Assembly: GCA_002403295.1 (NCBI GenBank)
Contig: DHHN01000121.1
Location: forward strand, 3,172-9,653
Reading direction: 5' to 3'
From: a bacterium UBP1_UBA4771
GTDB lineage: Bacteria > Krumholzibacteriota > Krumholzibacteriia > Krumholzibacteriales > Krumholzibacteriaceae
DNA length: 6,482 nucleotides
The position numbers were made by a program, and so were the translations under genes. Numbering within the stretch: the stretch's first letter is position 1; each line of letters begins with the position of its first letter. Of the stretch, positions 1 to 6,482 are shown piece by piece. The notes under the pieces are model-generated. The model saw only the letters and a list, made by a program, of their open reading frames with translations. It had not been told where the DNA came from and made no database searches.

Positions 1-1899
1 ATCCTCGGCGCGTTTTCGAGCGGGGTCCTCCAGCGGCGCTACCGCGCCGAGATGGAGAACGAGGCGCTCTCCCGCGCGCGAGCCGCCGCGTCGCTCCTCA
101 ACCATTCGATCCGGTCGGAGGGGGTGTCGTTCTCCGTGAACACGTTCACCGGCGGGCCGATCGCCGGCGACTTCTCCGAGGCGCTGACTCCCGAGGAGCT
201 CGCGCAGGTCATGTCGAGCTCGAACGTGGGGCAGGTCGTCGTTTCGTACGAAGCCCCCCATCTCTACGGCGGCGTCATGGTGCCGGCGGGCGGTCCCGCC
301 GCGCCGGTCGGCGATCTCTACTATCGCCGCAGGCTCGACGACGAGTTCATGAGGAGCGTCGCCGCGGCGCTCGGCACGGACGTCAACATTTACTACGGGC
401 CCTTCATCGGCGCCTCGAGCGAGCGGGAGCTCTTCGTGGGCGGTCTCATCGACGCCGTCGTGCCGCCGTCGGTGTACGTCGACGTCGCCCTCGGCAGGGG
501 CGCCACCGCCGTCAGGAGGCAGGCCCTCGGCGATTATTCGTACTACGTGGCCAGCGCGCCGCTCCCCGCGGTGGGCGCCATGGGGAACGCCGTGCTGTCG
601 GCGCCGATGCTCTATCGGCCCGCCCTCGCGCAGGGGGAGATGACGACGCTCGTCCTCGGTCTGCTCGCGCTCCTCTTCGCGGCCGCGACGACGCTCGGCA
701 TGTTTCTCGCGGGCAAGATATTCGACCCGATCGCGGCGCTCCAGGGCGGCACGCGCCGCATCATCGACGGGGATCTCGAGTTCAGGCTCGAGTCGAAGGC
801 GCCGGACGAGATCGGCGAGCTCGTCGCCTCGTTCAACACGATGACCGCCGCGCTGCGCGACGCGCGCCGCGGACTCCTCGAGCGGCAGCGATACCTCGCG
901 GCCGTGCTCGACAACGTCGCGACCGGCGTGATGGCGATCGACCGCGACGGGCGGATCACGACGCTCAACCCGCCGGGGGAGCGGATCCTCCGGCTCGAGG
1001 GCGCCGCGGTCACCGGCCGAAAGCCCGAGGAAGTGCTCGGCGAGGGGCTCGAGAGCCTGCGGAGCTTCGTCGCTTCGTCGGGCGCCGAGATCGTCGAGGC
1101 CGAGCTGTCGCTCTTCTCGGGCGAGTCGGCGCGCACGGTCAAGGCGGTCGTCGCGAGCCTCGTCGAGGGAGGCGAGCGTCTCGGCACGGTCGTCGTCTTC
1201 GACGATCTCACCGAGCTCATCAAGACGAAGAAGCTCGCCGCGTGGCTCGAGATGGCGCGGCAGATCGCGCACGAGGTGAAAAACCCGCTCACGCCGATCA
1301 AGCTCTCCGCCCAGCTCATGCGGCGGGCGTTCGATTCGGGGAGCGAAGAGTTCCCGGAGATATTCCGGAGCGGCGTGGATACCGTGATCCAGCAGACGGA
1401 GATCCTCCGGCGCATCGCCGGGGAGTTCTCGAGCTTCGGCAAGGCGACGCGGCTCGTCCGCGAGGCGGTGCCGCTGCGGGAGTTTCTCGAGGAGATCGTT
1501 TCGTATTACCGCGGGGTGGAGCGGATCGCGATCACGCTCGACGCCGGCGGGAATCCGCGGGCGTACGCGGATCGCGAGGCGCTCCGGAAGATTCTCGTCA
1601 ATCTCGTGGAGAACTCGATCGAGGCGATGGACGGGAAGGGGACGATCGCGATCTCGGCGACCCGCGACGGCGGCTCGGCGCGCGTGTCCGTCGTCGATTC
1701 GGGAGCGGGGCTTTCGCCCGAGATGCAGGCGAGACTCTTCGAGCCGTACTTCTCGACGAAGACGAACGGCGTGGGCCTTGGGCTCGCCATATCGCAGAGC
1801 CTCGCGCGGGCCATGGACGGCGAAGTGCGCCTGCGAAACCGCGACGGCGCTTCCGGGGTCGAAGCCGTCGTGCTGTTGCCGCTCGCGAAGGAATCATGA
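1..1899 (+). CDS. NtrY-like membrane sensor histidine kinase (5' partial)
   Basis: Sensor kinase of a two-component system, expected to autophosphorylate on His and pass phosphate to a response regulator. The frame is open from base 1, and the 17 codons before the ATG at 52 (hydrophobic ILGAF, then basic QRRYR) look like the end of a first membrane helix. The true start is therefore upstream and ATG 52 is probably internal. Domains in order, in window codons: extracytoplasmic sensor about 10-212, resembling Cache/PAS-like sensors (VNIYYGPFIGASSERELF); membrane helix 214-237; HAMP 239-285 (ending in a DEIGELVASFNTM motif); PAS about 299-405; HisKA with phospho-acceptor His at 1270-1272 in IAHEVKNPLTPIKLSAQLM, the NtrY/NtrB-type H-box; HATPase with N-box Asn at 1612-1614 (NLVENSIEAM), G1 DSGAGL at 1696 and G2 GVGLGLAI at 1768. 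All catalytic boxes are intact. The adjacent response regulator is not visible. The signal sensed is unknown. Confidence 0.95.
   Translation: MLGAFSSGVLQRRYRAEMENEALSRARAAASLLNHSIRSEGVSFSVNTFTGGPIAGDFSEALTPEELAQVMSSSNVGQVVVSYEAPHLYGGVMVPAGGPAAPVGDLYYRRRLDDEFMRSVAAALGTDVNIYYGPFIGASSERELFVGGLIDAVVPPSVYVDVALGRGATAVRRQALGDYSYYVASAPLPAVGAMGNAVLSAPMLYRPALAQGEMTTLVLGLLALLFAAATTLGMFLAGKIFDPIAALQGGTRRIIDGDLEFRLESKAPDEIGELVASFNTMTAALRDARRGLLERQRYLAAVLDNVATGVMAIDRDGRITTLNPPGERILRLEGAAVTGRKPEEVLGEGLESLRSFVASSGAEIVEAELSLFSGESARTVKAVVASLVEGGERLGTVVVFDDLTELIKTKKLAAWLEMARQIAHEVKNPLTPIKLSAQLMRRAFDSGSEEFPEIFRSGVDTVIQQTEILRRIAGEFSSFGKATRLVREAVPLREFLEEIVSYYRGVERIAITLDAGGNPRAYADREALRKILVNLVENSIEAMDGKGTIAISATRDGGSARVSVVDSGAGLSPEMQARLFEPYFSTKTNGVGLGLAISQSLARAMDGEVRLRNRDGASGVEAVVLLPLAKES
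1888..1898 (+). promoter_or_regulatory. Ribosome binding site and ATGA coupling junction for the DUF4159 gene
   Basis: AAGGA at 1888-1892 lies three bases before ATG 1896, which shares its ATGA with the kinase stop TGA (1897-1899). The spacing is rather short, but the overlap favours translational coupling. The next in-frame ATG (1914) has no purine-rich site before it and would shorten the basic n-region of the signal peptide, so 1896 is preferred. Confidence 0.6.
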
Positions 1900-2687
1900 A
1901 CCGACGCCGGTGCATGAACGCGGCTGGAGCCCTCGCCGCCGCCTTGACGCTCGCGCTCGCCGCGTTCGCGGGGGCGCAGGACGTGCTGCCGCCGGGCGGC
2001 TACCGGGCGGTCGATACCGCCGCGCGGGATCGCGAGCGGCTCATGGACGAATCGCGCGTTCACGTGGCGAGGCTCCGCTACGGCGGCGGGGGCGACTGGT
2101 ACGCGGATCCATCTTCGATTCCGAATCTGCTCCGCGAGTTCAGCGCGCGGACGGGCATCCCGACCGCCCGCTCGGAGTTCGTCGTCGAGCCGGCCGATCC
2201 GCGGCTCTCCGCGCATCCGTTCCTGTACATGACCGGGCACGGCAACGTGAAGCTCAATATGGAGGAACGGGACAGGCTGCGGGAGCACCTTCTCGGCGGC
2301 GGATTCCTCTGGGCCGACGACTGCTACGGGATGGACGAGTCGTTCCGGCGGACGGTGCGCGAGATCTTTCCCGAGCGGGAGCTCATCCTCGTGCCGCTCG
2401 ATCATCCGATCTACCGGAGCTTCTACGCGCTCCCGGGCGTGCCGAAGATACACGAACACGACGGCAAGCCGCCGCAGGGATGGGGCGTCATGGACGGCGA
2501 GCGGCTCATGGTATTCTACACGTACGAGAGCGACATCGGGGACGGCCTCGAGGACCCCGACGTGCACGATGATCCTCCCGAAAAGCGGGAGGAGGCGATT
2601 CGGATGGCGGTGAATATCCTCTATTACGCGCTGACGAACCGGGAGGGAGGGACGCGTGACGGAGCCGAGGCGCGATCCGGCGAATAG
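1896..2687 (+). CDS. Secreted DUF4159 family protein
   Basis: 263-residue protein of the DUF4159 family, whose biochemical role is not known to me. Residues 1-27 form a Sec-type signal peptide: basic MNRRR, an Ala/Leu-rich core and an AGA site before Gln28. No other membrane segment is seen, so the product should be released outside the cytoplasmic membrane. The DUF4159 domain covers about residues 50-248. Its recognisable motifs are HPFLYMTGHGNVKL (His115), GGGFLWADDCYG (Asp141, Asp142, Cys143), LDHPIYRSFY (from Asp169), the region around VFYTYESDIGDG, and the closing EEAIRMAVNILYYALT. The alternation of strands and glycine turns suggests a glutamine-amidotransferase-like or flavodoxin-like alpha/beta fold, which is inference. 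Many relatives are fused to membrane or BatA-like N-termini; this one stands alone. The last 15 or so residues are a charged tail that overlaps the start of the next gene. It sits between a sensor kinase and a DUF4175-like gene, a pairing that supports the family call. Confidence 0.88.
   Translation: MNRRRCMNAAGALAAALTLALAAFAGAQDVLPPGGYRAVDTAARDRERLMDESRVHVARLRYGGGGDWYADPSSIPNLLREFSARTGIPTARSEFVVEPADPRLSAHPFLYMTGHGNVKLNMEERDRLREHLLGGGFLWADDCYGMDESFRRTVREIFPERELILVPLDHPIYRSFYALPGVPKIHEHDGKPPQGWGVMDGERLMVFYTYESDIGDGLEDPDVHDDPPEKREEAIRMAVNILYYALTNREGGTRDGAEARSGE
2646..2658 (+). promoter_or_regulatory. Strong ribosome binding site deciding the GTG start of the DUF4175-like gene
   Basis: GGAGG at 2646-2650, inside a longer GGGAGGGAGG run, precedes GTG 2656 by five bases, an ideal spacing. 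It lies within the coding sequence of the DUF4159 gene, giving a 32 nt overlap (2656-2687). The first in-frame ATG downstream is at 3064, which would remove the first two predicted membrane helices, so the GTG is the credible start. Confidence 0.75.
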
Positions 2688-5600
2688 AACGGGCGAGTGG
2701 CGGGGCGGCGAGTTCCGTCCGACGCTCGCGAAGCTGCTCGCGGCGGGACGGCGGGCGACGGCGCGCGGCGCCGCCGCGATCGTGCTCGCGGCCGCGCTCG
2801 GCGCGTTCGCTGCGCTTCTCGCGGCGGGCGCGGCGTTCGGGTCGTGGCGTTTCTTTCCGCTCTCGGCCTTCATCCTCTTCTGGAGCGCGTCGGCGGCAGC
2901 GGCGGCGTACGCGGTCGCGCGGCGGCTGTTTCCCGTCGGCGGAGAGACGCCGTTCGCCGGGGAGCTCGACCGGCGTCTCGGCGGGGGCAACCTGATCGAG
3001 GCGGCGCTCGAGTTCTCGCGCGGGGGCGAACGCGTCTCGGCGTATTCGCCGGCGCTCGTCGATATGACGGTGCGGCGGGCGGCGGCGAAGCTCGACGGCC
3101 TCGATCCTCGGGGGTTTTTCGCCGCGGCGGGGAGGCCGGCGTGGGCCGCGGCGGGAGTGCTGCTCGGCGCCGTCGCCGCGATCGAGATCGCGCTCCTCGG
3201 CGGCGACGCGGGGCGTGTCGTCTCGGCGATCGGCGACCCGGGAATATCCTTCCGGTATCCGTACCGGCCGAGTCTCGTCGCGACGTCGGGGGACCGCATG
3301 GTGCTTCCCGGCGACAGCGTCACGGTCGAGGCCCTGAACTTCGGGGCGTTCGGGGGCGACGCGACGCTCCACGCGAGCACCGTGCCCGGCGTCTGGCGCC
3401 GGATCCCCGTGCGGAGGGAGGCGGCGGGGCCGGAGGAGCTTTCCGTCTCCGCGTACCGGCACACCTTCCGGGATATCCGGGAGGAGATCGTGTACGCCTT
3501 TTCCGCGGGAGGCGCGCGAACGCGCGAGCACCGCATCGGCGTCATTCACCGGCCCGTCATAAACCGCGTGCGGGCGGTGCTCGTCTATCCGCGCTACACC
3601 CTCGCGCGGCCGGACACGCTCGATCCGCTCGCCGGGAGGATCGCCGCGATCGCCGGCACGCGCGTCGAGCTCGCGGGCGAGACGAGCAAGCCGGTCCGGA
3701 GCGCGCGGCTGCGGTTCTCGGGAGGCGCCCGGACGGCGCTCGGCCCGAAGGGGAACGGATTCGCCGGCGGCTTCGCCGTCGCCGCTGACGACACCTTCTT
3801 CATCGACGTCGTCGACGAGGCCGGCTTCGCGAACGACCACGCCGTGGCGTATCCGGTCGCGGCGATCGAGGATCGCGCGCCGGACGTCGAGATCCTCGCC
3901 CCCGAGGACGGGGCGCTGCTGCCGCGGAGCCTCGAGACGGAGATATTCTGGCGCGCGACGGACGATTTCGGGGTCGCGCGGGCGACGCTCCGCTTCATGC
4001 GCGAGGGAAGGGACGAGACGTTCCGCGGGATCGCCCTCGCGCCGCCGGCGGGCTCGCCGCCCGCGGAGATCGATGGGCGGAGCGCCTGGTCCCTCGAGGA
4101 CGTGAACGTGTTTCCGGGCGACCGGATCCTCTACTACCTCGAGGTCGCCGACAACAACACGGCGACGGGGCCGGGCACGGCGCGCACGCCGGCGCGCCGC
4201 CTCGCCGTCCCCTCGATGAGCGAGATATACGCGCGCATTCACGAGGAGGACGCGCGCCGGCGGGACGATCTCGCGGGCGTTCTCGACGAGGGCCGCGAGA
4301 TCCGGGACCGGCTCCGCAAACTCTCGGAGAATCTCAAGGCCGAGGGCGATCTCGACTGGAGCCGGCGGCGCGAGAGCGGCGCCATTCTCGAGAAGCAGCG
4401 GGAGCTGCGCGAGAAGATGAGCCAAATCGCCGACGAGTTCGGGAAACGCCTCGACGACGCCGAGAAGAACCGGACCGCCTCGCGCGAGGTGGCCGACAAG
4501 ATGCGCGAGATCGAGCGGCTCATGAAGCGGATCGAGAGCGAGGATCTCCGGCGATCGATCGAGGGGCTGCAGAAGCTCATGCGCGACATGCCGACGCGGG
4601 ACCTCATGGCCGCGATGAAGGATCTCGAGCTCGACGCGAAGGCGCTCCTCGAAAACATCGACCGGACGATCGAGCTCCTGAAGCAGGTGCTCCGCGAGGA
4701 GCGGATGGACGGGCTCGTGCGCCGAATGGATGATATGCTGAAGGAGCAGACGGCGCTCCGCGACTCGACCGCGCGGGGCGACACCGACGATCTCTCGAAG
4801 AAGCAGGATCGCCTCGGGGACGAGGCGGAGCGGTACGGGAAGGAGCTCGACCGTTTCCGCGAGGAGGAGACGGACGGCGAGCTCGCGGCGGAGCTCGAAA
4901 AAGCGCTCGAGGAGATCGAGAAGGCCGGGCTCGCCGAGGAGATGAAGCGGGCCGCCGCCGAGCTCTCCCGCGGGGAACGCGAGAACGCGCAGTGCACCCA
5001 GCAGGGCGCGATCGACGACATGCTGAGCCTCTTCACGCGGCTCACCCAGTGCCGGCTGTCGATGGGGCTCGCGATCGAGCGCGAGGTCGCCGAGGCGATC
5101 GGCCGATCGACGCGCGAGCTCGTCGAGGCCTCGAAGCTGCAGGAGAACGTGGCGGCGCGGCTCGGCGGGTCCGGGCGGTCCGGGAGCGCCGATCTCATCC
5201 AAGAAGCGCTCGTCGCGAAGACGGCCGTCGAGAGGATCGCGACAAGTCTTCACGAGCTGGGACGGAAAACGATGGCCGTCTCGCCCGCGGCCTTCATCCA
5301 TCTCGGCGGCGCCCTGCGCGATATGGACGAAGCGCTCCGCCGCATGGAGGAGGAACGCGGGCGCGAGGCCGCCGCCGCCGCGGCGAGCGCCTATCGCGGC
5401 ATGAACCTCGCCGCGATCGAGCTGCTTCGCGCGGGGAGCTCGGCGGGGGCCGGGGGCGGGGGCGCGCGGCAGAGGATGCAGCAGCTGCTCCAGCGGCAGC
5501 TGTCGCTCCGTCAGGAGCTCCAGCGATTGCTGGAGCGCGGGGAGGCGGGAGAGTGGTCGATGGAGGAGCGCGCGGGAATGGCCCGCCTCGCCGCGGAGCA

Positions 5601-6009
5601 GCGCCGGATGGAGGAGCTCGCCCGGCAGATCGCCGAGGAGAGCCGCGGTACGGGCGAGCTCATGGGAAGCCTCGACGATATCGCGGGACGGATGGAGGAG
5701 ATCGCGAAGGAGCTCGAGGCGGGGCGTCTCGACGACGATCTCGTCGAGCGGCAGGAGCGGATCATAACGCGCCTGCTCGACTCGCAGCGATCGATGCGCG
5801 AGCGCGATTTCAAGCAGGAACGCCGCAGCACGCCCGCGGGCGACGCGGCGCCGCTCGCTCCCGAGGCGCGGCGCGCGCCGGAGAGCGAGCGCGAGGCGCT
5901 GCTCCGGATGATACGGCGCGGCATGCAGGAGAAGGGGCCCGCCGAGTACGAGGATCTCATACGGCAATACTTCCGGGCGCTCTCGGAAAGGGCGAGGGAG
6001 GAGCCATGA
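2656..6009 (+). CDS. DUF4175-like membrane-anchored coiled-coil protein
   Basis: 1117-residue protein whose architecture resembles the large DUF4175-type proteins of the FCB group; function unknown. Predicted membrane helices lie at residues 38-61, 67-88 and 162-181. With the Arg-rich N-terminus inside, the roughly 75-residue loop after helix 2 is cytoplasmic and everything after helix 3 is outside the membrane. Residues about 197-515 look like three beta-rich Ig-like units: one from Ile197; one near residue 300 with VLVYPRYT; one opening with RAPDVEILAPEDG (from 407) and ending near GDRILYYLEVADNN. From Met521 to the end the chain is almost wholly charged alpha-helix (Glu, Arg, Lys, Leu), a long coiled coil broken by Gly-rich linkers at 837-844 and 927-936. 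The only two cysteines are Cys780 and Cys799. The C-terminus has EYEDLIRQYFRALSE, a tail pattern seen in such proteins. Nearest alternative: another large coiled-coil envelope protein without a family name. The neighbouring DUF4159 and TPR genes support the call. Family assignment is from memory of motifs. Confidence 0.75.
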   Translation: MTEPRRDPANRTGEWRGGEFRPTLAKLLAAGRRATARGAAAIVLAAALGAFAALLAAGAAFGSWRFFPLSAFILFWSASAAAAAYAVARRLFPVGGETPFAGELDRRLGGGNLIEAALEFSRGGERVSAYSPALVDMTVRRAAAKLDGLDPRGFFAAAGRPAWAAAGVLLGAVAAIEIALLGGDAGRVVSAIGDPGISFRYPYRPSLVATSGDRMVLPGDSVTVEALNFGAFGGDATLHASTVPGVWRRIPVRREAAGPEELSVSAYRHTFRDIREEIVYAFSAGGARTREHRIGVIHRPVINRVRAVLVYPRYTLARPDTLDPLAGRIAAIAGTRVELAGETSKPVRSARLRFSGGARTALGPKGNGFAGGFAVAADDTFFIDVVDEAGFANDHAVAYPVAAIEDRAPDVEILAPEDGALLPRSLETEIFWRATDDFGVARATLRFMREGRDETFRGIALAPPAGSPPAEIDGRSAWSLEDVNVFPGDRILYYLEVADNNTATGPGTARTPARRLAVPSMSEIYARIHEEDARRRDDLAGVLDEGREIRDRLRKLSENLKAEGDLDWSRRRESGAILEKQRELREKMSQIADEFGKRLDDAEKNRTASREVADKMREIERLMKRIESEDLRRSIEGLQKLMRDMPTRDLMAAMKDLELDAKALLENIDRTIELLKQVLREERMDGLVRRMDDMLKEQTALRDSTARGDTDDLSKKQDRLGDEAERYGKELDRFREEETDGELAAELEKALEEIEKAGLAEEMKRAAAELSRGERENAQCTQQGAIDDMLSLFTRLTQCRLSMGLAIEREVAEAIGRSTRELVEASKLQENVAARLGGSGRSGSADLIQEALVAKTAVERIATSLHELGRKTMAVSPAAFIHLGGALRDMDEALRRMEEERGREAAAAAASAYRGMNLAAIELLRAGSSAGAGGGGARQRMQQLLQRQLSLRQELQRLLERGEAGEWSMEERAGMARLAAEQRRMEELARQIAEESRGTGELMGSLDDIAGRMEEIAKELEAGRLDDDLVERQERIITRLLDSQRSMRERDFKQERRSTPAGDAAPLAPEARRAPESEREALLRMIRRGMQEKGPAEYEDLIRQYFRALSERAREEP
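5168..5184 (+). repeat. Short 9-nt tandem duplication in a Gly/Ser linker
   Basis: GGTCCGGG occurs at 5168-5175 and again at 5177-5184, nine bases apart, encoding the Gly-Ser-Gly-Arg-Ser-Gly linker (residues 838-843) of the coiled-coil protein. It is in frame and probably a small slippage product in a flexible linker. Confidence 0.5.
5995..6008 (+). promoter_or_regulatory. Ribosome binding site and ATGA coupling junction for the TPR gene
   Basis: AGGGAGGAG at 5995-6003 contains GGAGG at 5997-6001, four bases before ATG 6006. That ATG overlaps the stop TGA (6007-6009) of the preceding gene as ATGA. The strong site plus overlap fixes the start and suggests coupled translation with the coiled-coil protein. 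Confidence 0.75.
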
Positions 6010-6482
6010 AGCGCCGCATTCCCCTCGCGATGGCGCTCGCCGCCTGCTGCGCGCTCGCCGCTCTCGGGGCTTCCGCCGCGGCCGCGGCGCAGGAGCGGCG
6101 GGATCCTCCGCGGAGCGAGGATCGGCGCGGAGCGCGGCGAAGCGTCCCCGACGAAGACCGGCGCGCTCTCACGACCGAGGACGCGGCGCTCGTCGAGCGC
6201 GCGAATCGATACGCGCAGCTCGGACGGTGCGAAGAGGCGATTCCGATCCTCGAGCAGCTCGTGGCCCGGCAGCCGCGGATCGCGATCGCGCCGGAGCTTC
6301 TCTCGAACTGCTACCTCAAGACCGGCCGGCCGGGGGAGGCGGCGAGCCTGCTCGAGCGGATGCTCGAGACCGACCCCGACAACTTCGCGTACATCCGGAA
6401 TCTCGGCCTCGCCTATCTCGATCTCGGCCGCCGGGAGGAAGCGGTCGCCGCCTGGAGGCGAGCACTCAAGGACGGCGAGCAG
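6006..6482 (+). CDS. Secreted TPR-repeat protein (3' partial)
   Basis: The first 159 residues of a protein that runs off the window. Residues 1-28 are an export signal: MKRR, a hydrophobic Ala/Leu core and an Ala-rich end before Gln29. The core contains Leu-Ala-Ala-Cys (residues 11-14), which reads as a lipobox, but the hydrophobic stretch before it is short and continues past it, so ordinary signal peptidase I cleavage after about Ala28 is more likely. Residues 30-57 are an Arg/Asp/Glu-rich, probably disordered linker. TPR units follow at about 58-90 (YAQLGRCEEAIPILEQL), 93-124 (CYLKTGRPGEAASLLERML) and 126-157 (NLGLAYLDLGRREEAVAAW), each with the usual Gly/Ala spacing. TPRs bind other proteins, so a scaffold role in the extracytoplasmic space with the preceding coiled-coil protein is plausible but inferred. 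BatC/BatE-like TPR proteins occupy comparable positions in Bat loci; I cannot assign it to either. Confidence 0.85.
   Translation, partial: MKRRIPLAMALAACCALAALGASAAAAAQERRDPPRSEDRRGARRSVPDEDRRALTTEDAALVERANRYAQLGRCEEAIPILEQLVARQPRIAIAPELLSNCYLKTGRPGEAASLLERMLETDPDNFAYIRNLGLAYLDLGRREEAVAAWRRALKDGEQ

Noticed and set aside
52..54. ATG at 52 as the kinase start
   Set aside because: The frame is open back to base 1 and the preceding residues look like the end of a membrane helix. Starting at 52 would leave the sensor domain without its first anchor, and no Shine-Dalgarno precedes it.
1242..1895. Upstream extension of the DUF4159 frame to an ATG at 1242
   Set aside because: This part lies inside the kinase catalytic domain and reads as Arg/Gly/Asp-rich nonsense. 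The signal peptide and AAGGA site place the start at 1896.
1506..3545. Antisense open frame of about 680 codons across the kinase, DUF4159 and coiled-coil genes
   Set aside because: It crosses three well-supported genes, has low-complexity Arg/Ser/Pro/Ala composition and no motifs. Expected in very GC-rich DNA.
5435..5465. G-rich run considered as a regulatory or G-quadruplex element
   Set aside because: It encodes the Gly-rich linker at residues 927-936 of the coiled-coil protein; glycine codons explain it fully.
2506..5967. Antisense open frame of about 1150 codons opposite the coiled-coil gene
   Set aside because: It mirrors the codon structure of the sense gene: GAG/CTC-rich sense codons read as Leu/Glu/Arg-rich protein on the other strand. 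The product is Arg/Pro/Leu-rich with no recognisable domain, while the sense frame has helices, Ig-like units, coiled coil and a good ribosome binding site.
1..6482. CRISPR array, tRNA/rRNA, insertion sequence, terminator or internal promoter
   Set aside because: I saw no spaced direct repeats, cloverleaf-like segments, transposase motifs or hairpin-plus-T-run, and there is no intergenic DNA to hold such elements.

Overview
The window is fully coding on the + strand and very GC-rich, with the strong G/C third-position bias that produces long antisense shadow frames. It carries four genes in one tight, overlapping run: (1) an NtrY-like membrane sensor histidine kinase, cut off at its 5' end by the window edge; (2) a secreted DUF4159 protein; (3) a large membrane-anchored protein with predicted extracytoplasmic Ig-like domains and a long coiled coil, resembling the DUF4175-type proteins; (4) a secreted TPR protein, cut off at its 3' end.

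Layout: the kinase occupies 1-1899. The DUF4159 gene (1896-2687) starts inside the kinase stop codon (ATGA overlap). The large protein (2656-6009, GTG start) overlaps the DUF4159 gene by 32 nt behind a strong Shine-Dalgarno. The TPR gene (6006-6482 and beyond) again starts through an ATGA overlap. No intergenic space exists, so there is no internal promoter, terminator, RNA gene or mobile element that I can support. No stretch without a gene exceeds a few bases.

The set of DUF4159, DUF4175-like and TPR proteins is the kind found beside MoxR AAA+ ATPase, DUF58 and BatA/von Willebrand factor A genes in the FCB group and related candidate phyla. A high-GC member such as Gemmatimonadota, Eisenbacteria or Krumholzibacteriota would fit. 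This placement rests on gene content and GC only and is inference.

Working together (inference): three of the four products are predicted to lie outside the cytoplasm or face outward (secreted DUF4159, anchored coiled coil, secreted TPR), suggesting an envelope-located assembly. The kinase, whose sensor domain also faces outward, may report on envelope state or regulate the module. A cognate response regulator, probably of the sigma-54 activator (NtrX) type, is not in the window. The biochemical function of the DUF4159/DUF4175-like pair is unknown, which makes this the part of the window most worth following up.
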